A stretch of DNA of 35,494 bases from Vulcanococcus sp. SFB_649D_100_25 (GTDB lineage: Bacteria > Cyanobacteriota > Cyanobacteriia > PCC-6307 > Cyanobiaceae). Under the pieces are notes generated by a model. The model saw only the letters and a program-made list of their open reading frames with translations. It had not been told where the DNA came from and made no database searches. The stretch lies in the NCBI GenBank assembly GCA_030833825.1, contig JAURGL010000002.1, forward strand, positions 1-35,494. The letters run 5' to 3'. Numbering within the stretch: the first letter of the stretch is position 1; the number at the start of each line of letters is the position of its first letter. The position numbers were made by a program, and so were the translations under genes. Below, piece by piece: positions 32,076-35,494 of this stretch.

Positions 32076-33239
32076 CTATTCCCGCCCCCGTAGGGCTTGG
32101 GCCAGTTCGTTGGGCCTGAGGCTCTGGGCTAGGGCGTCATCCCGTTCGACCCGTCCTGCTTCCACCAGGTTCTGCAGGGCCTGATTGGCGGTTTGCATGC
32201 CGTCAAAGGCGCTGCGGGCCATGATCTCCTCGATCGCTTCCAGTTCACCGCGCTGGATGTAGTCCTTGCAGGCGTCGGTGTTGATCAAGATGTCGTGAAA
32301 GGCGACCCGTTTGCCGTCGGTGCTCTTGAGCAGCCCCTGGGCCACCACACCCAGCAGGCTTTCGGAGACGGCCCGGCGGATGCTCTCCTGCTCGGCTGCG
32401 GGCACCATCCCGAGGACGCGCTCCACGGTTTTCACCGCTGAATTGGTGTGCAGGGTGCCGAACACGAGATGTCCGGTCTGGGACGCCTCGATGGCGGTGG
32501 CCAGGGTCTCCCCATCGCGGATTTCCCCCACCAGGATCACGTCCGGGTCCTCCCGCAGCGCCGCCCGCAGGGCGTTGTGGAACAGCTTGGTGTGCTGCCC
32601 CACCTCCCGATGGCGGATCAGCGATTCACGGCTTTCGTGCACGAACTCCACCGGGTCCTCAATCGTGAGGATGTGGCGGGTCATGTGGCGGTTGATCCAA
32701 TCGATCATGGCCGCCAGGGTGGTGCTCTTGCCTGACCCGGTGGGGCCCGTCACCAACACCAGTCCCTTGGGTCTTGCGGAGAGCTCCTTGAGAACCTCCG
32801 GTAGCCCGAGTTCCTCGAGGGTTGCGATCGTCTGGGGGATCAGGCGCAGGACCAGGGCGGGACCGCGGACGGAATCCAGGAGGTTGATCCGGACCCTGAC
32901 GAAGGGGAAGCCGTGGGATCCGTCGAACTCCTTCTCCCGCTGAAAGGCATCGATCTGGGCGGGGCTGAGCATCTCGCGCAGCCAGCGCTGGAAGGTGGCT
33001 TGATCGGTGATCGGCCAACCGGTCCGCAGCATCTCGCCCCGGGCCCGGTAGCGGGGTTCTTCGCCGACCCCCAGGTGCACATCGGAGAAGTTGTTGTCAT
33101 GGGCGAGTTTGACGATCCCCTCCAGGCTGCTGGGCTGGGCCCCCTGCAGGGCTCCGTCATGGGGGGGCTGCTCCGGGGCTGGGGCAGCTGCCGGCACCGG
33201 CGGGAACAGGCTGCTGGGGAAGGGGGAGGGGGCGCTCAC
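32076..33239 (-). CDS. pilT: Type IV pilus PilT-like twitching ATPase
   Basis: Walker A GPTGSGKSTT, Asp boxes (TIEDPVEFVHE), DPDVILVGEIRDGETLATAIEASQTGHLVFGTLHTNSA. Confidence 0.93.
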   Translation of the reverse strand: MSAPSPFPSSLFPPVPAAAPAPEQPPHDGALQGAQPSSLEGIVKLAHDNNFSDVHLGVGEEPRYRARGEMLRTGWPITDQATFQRWLREMLSPAQIDAFQREKEFDGSHGFPFVRVRINLLDSVRGPALVLRLIPQTIATLEELGLPEVLKELSARPKGLVLVTGPTGSGKSTTLAAMIDWINRHMTRHILTIEDPVEFVHESRESLIRHREVGQHTKLFHNALRAALREDPDVILVGEIRDGETLATAIEASQTGHLVFGTLHTNSAVKTVERVLGMVPAAEQESIRRAVSESLLGVVAQGLLKSTDGKRVAFHDILINTDACKDYIQRGELEAIEEIMARSAFDGMQTANQALQNLVEAGRVERDDALAQSLRPNELAQALRGRE

Positions 33240-33341
33240 GCCACGCCGACATCGCTGCCATCACTGTTGCGGCAAAAGCGGGTTAGCACCAGCGATTCCG
33301 CGCGTCATCTTTAGGATCCAGGTGAAAGCCCGCTAGAGCCA

Positions 33342-34478
33342 GTGAGCGCCCCGCACAACGTCTGCATCGTGTTGGGCACCCGCCCGGAAGCGATCAAGCT
33401 GGCTCCGGTGATCCAGGCCTTTCAGCAGGCCGATGACTTCAACACCCGGGTGGTGCTCACGGGGCAGCACCGCGAGATGGTCTCCCAGGTGATGGAGCTG
33501 TTTGACCTGGAGGCGGACCACGACCTGGCCTTGATGGCACCCAAGCAAACCCTGACCCACATCACCTGCGGGGCCTTACAGGGGTTGAAGCAGGAGTTCG
33601 AGCAGTTCCATCCGGACCTGGTCCTGGTTCAGGGGGACACCACCACCGCCTTCGCCTCAGCCCTGGCCGCGTTCTATGAGCAGATTCCCGTCGGGCATGT
33701 GGAGGCGGGGCTGCGGACCGACAACATCTTTGATCCCTACCCGGAGGAGGCCAACCGCCGCCTGATCTCCCAGGTGGCCTCCCTCCATTTCGCCCCCACC
33801 CACGTGTCGGCGCGGAACCTGGCGGCTTCCGGGGTGGTGGGGCAGACCCTCACCACCGGGAACACGGTGATCGATGCCCTTCTGCTGATGGCGCAGAAGG
33901 CGCCCCCGTTTGAATTGCCGGGGCTGGATTTTGAGAAGCAGAGGGTGATCCTGGCCACGGTTCACCGCCGTGAGAACTGGGGTGAGCGTCTCCAGGACAT
34001 CGGTCAGGGGTTCCTCGAGGTGCTCGAACGCTTCCCCGATACCGCCCTGCTGCTGCCCCTGCACCGCAATCCCACGGTGCGAGAACCCCTACAGGCCCTG
34101 TTGGGGGATCATCCGCGCGCCTTCCTGACCGAACCCCTCGATTACGACCGCTTGGTGGCGGCGATGCGGGGATCCTTCCTGCTCCTCACCGATTCCGGGG
34201 GGCTCCAGGAGGAGGCTCCGGCCCTGGGTAAGCCTGTCCTGGTGTTGCGGCGCACCACCGAGCGGCCTGAAGCGGTGGATGCCGGGACGGCAAAGCTGAT
34301 TGGCACCGATGTGGCCGACATCGTCCGTGAAACCGCCCTGCTGCTCGAGAACTCCCAGGCCTATGAAGAGATGGCCCGGGCCCACAACCCCTTCGGGGAT
34401 GGCCATGCCAGCAGCAGGATTCTCGAGGCCTGCCGCAGTTTCCTGAACGAACGCCGGAATGCCCGGGCGCAGGGCTAG
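33342..34478 (+). CDS. wecB: UDP-N-acetylglucosamine 2-epimerase (non-hydrolysing)
   Basis: VLGTRPEAIKLAPVI, VVLTGQHREM, VQGDTTTAFASALAAFYEQIPVGHVEAGLRT, HRRENWGERL, LLTDSGGLQEEAPALGKPVLVLR. Confidence 0.96.
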   Translation: MSAPHNVCIVLGTRPEAIKLAPVIQAFQQADDFNTRVVLTGQHREMVSQVMELFDLEADHDLALMAPKQTLTHITCGALQGLKQEFEQFHPDLVLVQGDTTTAFASALAAFYEQIPVGHVEAGLRTDNIFDPYPEEANRRLISQVASLHFAPTHVSARNLAASGVVGQTLTTGNTVIDALLLMAQKAPPFELPGLDFEKQRVILATVHRRENWGERLQDIGQGFLEVLERFPDTALLLPLHRNPTVREPLQALLGDHPRAFLTEPLDYDRLVAAMRGSFLLLTDSGGLQEEAPALGKPVLVLRRTTERPEAVDAGTAKLIGTDVADIVRETALLLENSQAYEEMARAHNPFGDGHASSRILEACRSFLNERRNARAQG

Positions 34479-35494
34479 TTCTTCTCCTGCTCCCGCTTGG
34501 CCCAGGGGGGGAGGTCAATGAACACGCGGGTTCCACTCTTGAGGCCGTCAAGGATCTGGGTGTCCCTGCCGCTGCTGGCCCCGAGGGTCACAGCCTGGAA
34601 GGTGGGTTGATTGCCGGGCCCCACGAGCAGCACGCCGGGTTTCCCCTCTTGGGTCACCACCGCCACGGTGGGCACCAGCGTCCGTGCGGCCAGGCTGCCG
34701 GTGTTGAAGTCGATGTCGGCATTCATGCCGATCCGCAGTTCCGGAGGGGGATTGATGAACTGCAGCTTGACCTCGAAGGAGGTGACGTTGTTCAGCTTTC
34801 CTGCCCGTGGTGCGATCTGGCGGACCTTCGCGGCAAAGCGTCGATCGGGGAAGGCATCCACCCTCACCGAGGCGCTCTGCCCAAGCTTGATCCGCCCGAT
34901 GTCGCTCTCGGGCACCTTGGCAATCACTTCAAGGCCCTGGGCCAGCTCAACGATCGAGGAGCTGCTGGCACCGGCGGAAGCGGAGGCGGAGGTTGTGGGG
35001 GTGACGTAGGCACCGGGATCGGCGAAGCGGGCGGTGATTACCCCGGCGAAGGGGGCACGCACCACCAGTTCGCTGCGCTCCATCTGCCTCTGCTCGAGGC
35101 GTTGTTGGGCGGCCTCAACCGCCGCCTGGTCAATGAGATAGGCCGCCTTGGCCGCGTTGTAGTTGTCCTGGCTGATAGCCCCGTTGCGCACGAGGGTTTC
35201 GCGGCGTTGGAGCTCGCTGCGGCTGCGCACCAGGGCTGCTTTGGCTGAATTGAGCTGGGCGGCAAGCTCCTGCAGGCGCTCCTTGAGGTCGCCGTCATCC
35301 ATCAGGGCCAGGGCCTGCCCCGCCTGAACCTGGTCACCTTCTTCGACGTAGAGCTTCTCGAGGATTCCCTGGCGTTTGGGGCTCACGTTCACCAGGCGGA
35401 AGGCTCCGAGCTCACCGCTTGCCGTAATCACCCCGGGCAGAGCCCCCTGACGGGCCACAGCCGTGAAGCTGGCCAACTTGCTCTGCTGGGTGGC
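34475..35494 (-). CDS. RND/HlyD-family efflux periplasmic adaptor (membrane fusion protein), 5' truncated by window edge
   Basis: Frame open through window end; LYVEEGDQVQAGQALALMDDGDLKERL, coiled-coil, LVVRAPFAGVITARFADPGAYVTP. Confidence 0.9.
   Translation of the reverse strand, partial: ATQQSKLASFTAVARQGALPGVITASGELGAFRLVNVSPKRQGILEKLYVEEGDQVQAGQALALMDDGDLKERLQELAAQLNSAKAALVRSRSELQRRETLVRNGAISQDNYNAAKAAYLIDQAAVEAAQQRLEQRQMERSELVVRAPFAGVITARFADPGAYVTPTTSASASAGASSSSIVELAQGLEVIAKVPESDIGRIKLGQSASVRVDAFPDRRFAAKVRQIAPRAGKLNNVTSFEVKLQFINPPPELRIGMNADIDFNTGSLAARTLVPTVAVVTQEGKPGVLLVGPGNQPTFQAVTLGASSGRDTQILDGLKSGTRVFIDLPPWAKREQEKN

Noticed and set aside
33240-33341. Long-range dyad AGCGGG…CCCGCT in the pilT/wecB intergenic region
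   Set aside because: Six-bp arms with a long loop; expected often by chance.

Overview
The window looks like a gene-dense, high-GC chromosomal segment of a picocyanobacterium (Synechococcus/Cyanobium-like, inferred from gene content). I support about 42 protein-coding genes and one tRNA (Val, CAC anticodon). Main blocks: an aa3-type cytochrome oxidase locus (ctaC-ctaD-ctaE, divergent from ctaA-ctaB and an ABC exporter); groEL without a neighbouring groES; fabG, a TrkA-N K+ channel-like protein, ispD, ldcA, ubiA and ppx; cobM-lgt-petA-petC; tatC, an NFACT/RqcH-like gene and gmk; psaF-psaJ (psaJ, 38 aa, is absent from the ORF track); tsaD, an Hli protein, a PilT-like ATPase, wecB, and a truncated RND/HlyD adaptor. 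I found no CRISPR array, transposon, prophage or obvious defence island, and no convincing new multi-gene system. The unexplained signals are mostly small: (i) a cluster of perfect inverted repeats in the divergent ctaC/ctaA intergenic region; (ii) a nested imperfect hairpin between ctaE and the cyAbrB regulator gene; (iii) five convergent gene pairs that end on a shared 4-nt CTAG/CTAA stop overlap; (iv) an aldo/keto reductase with no canonical start where one is needed, but a CTG 6 nt after AGGAGG; (v) a K+ channel-like protein with GFS where GYG is expected. All calls come from reading the sequence and motifs; no database search was run.
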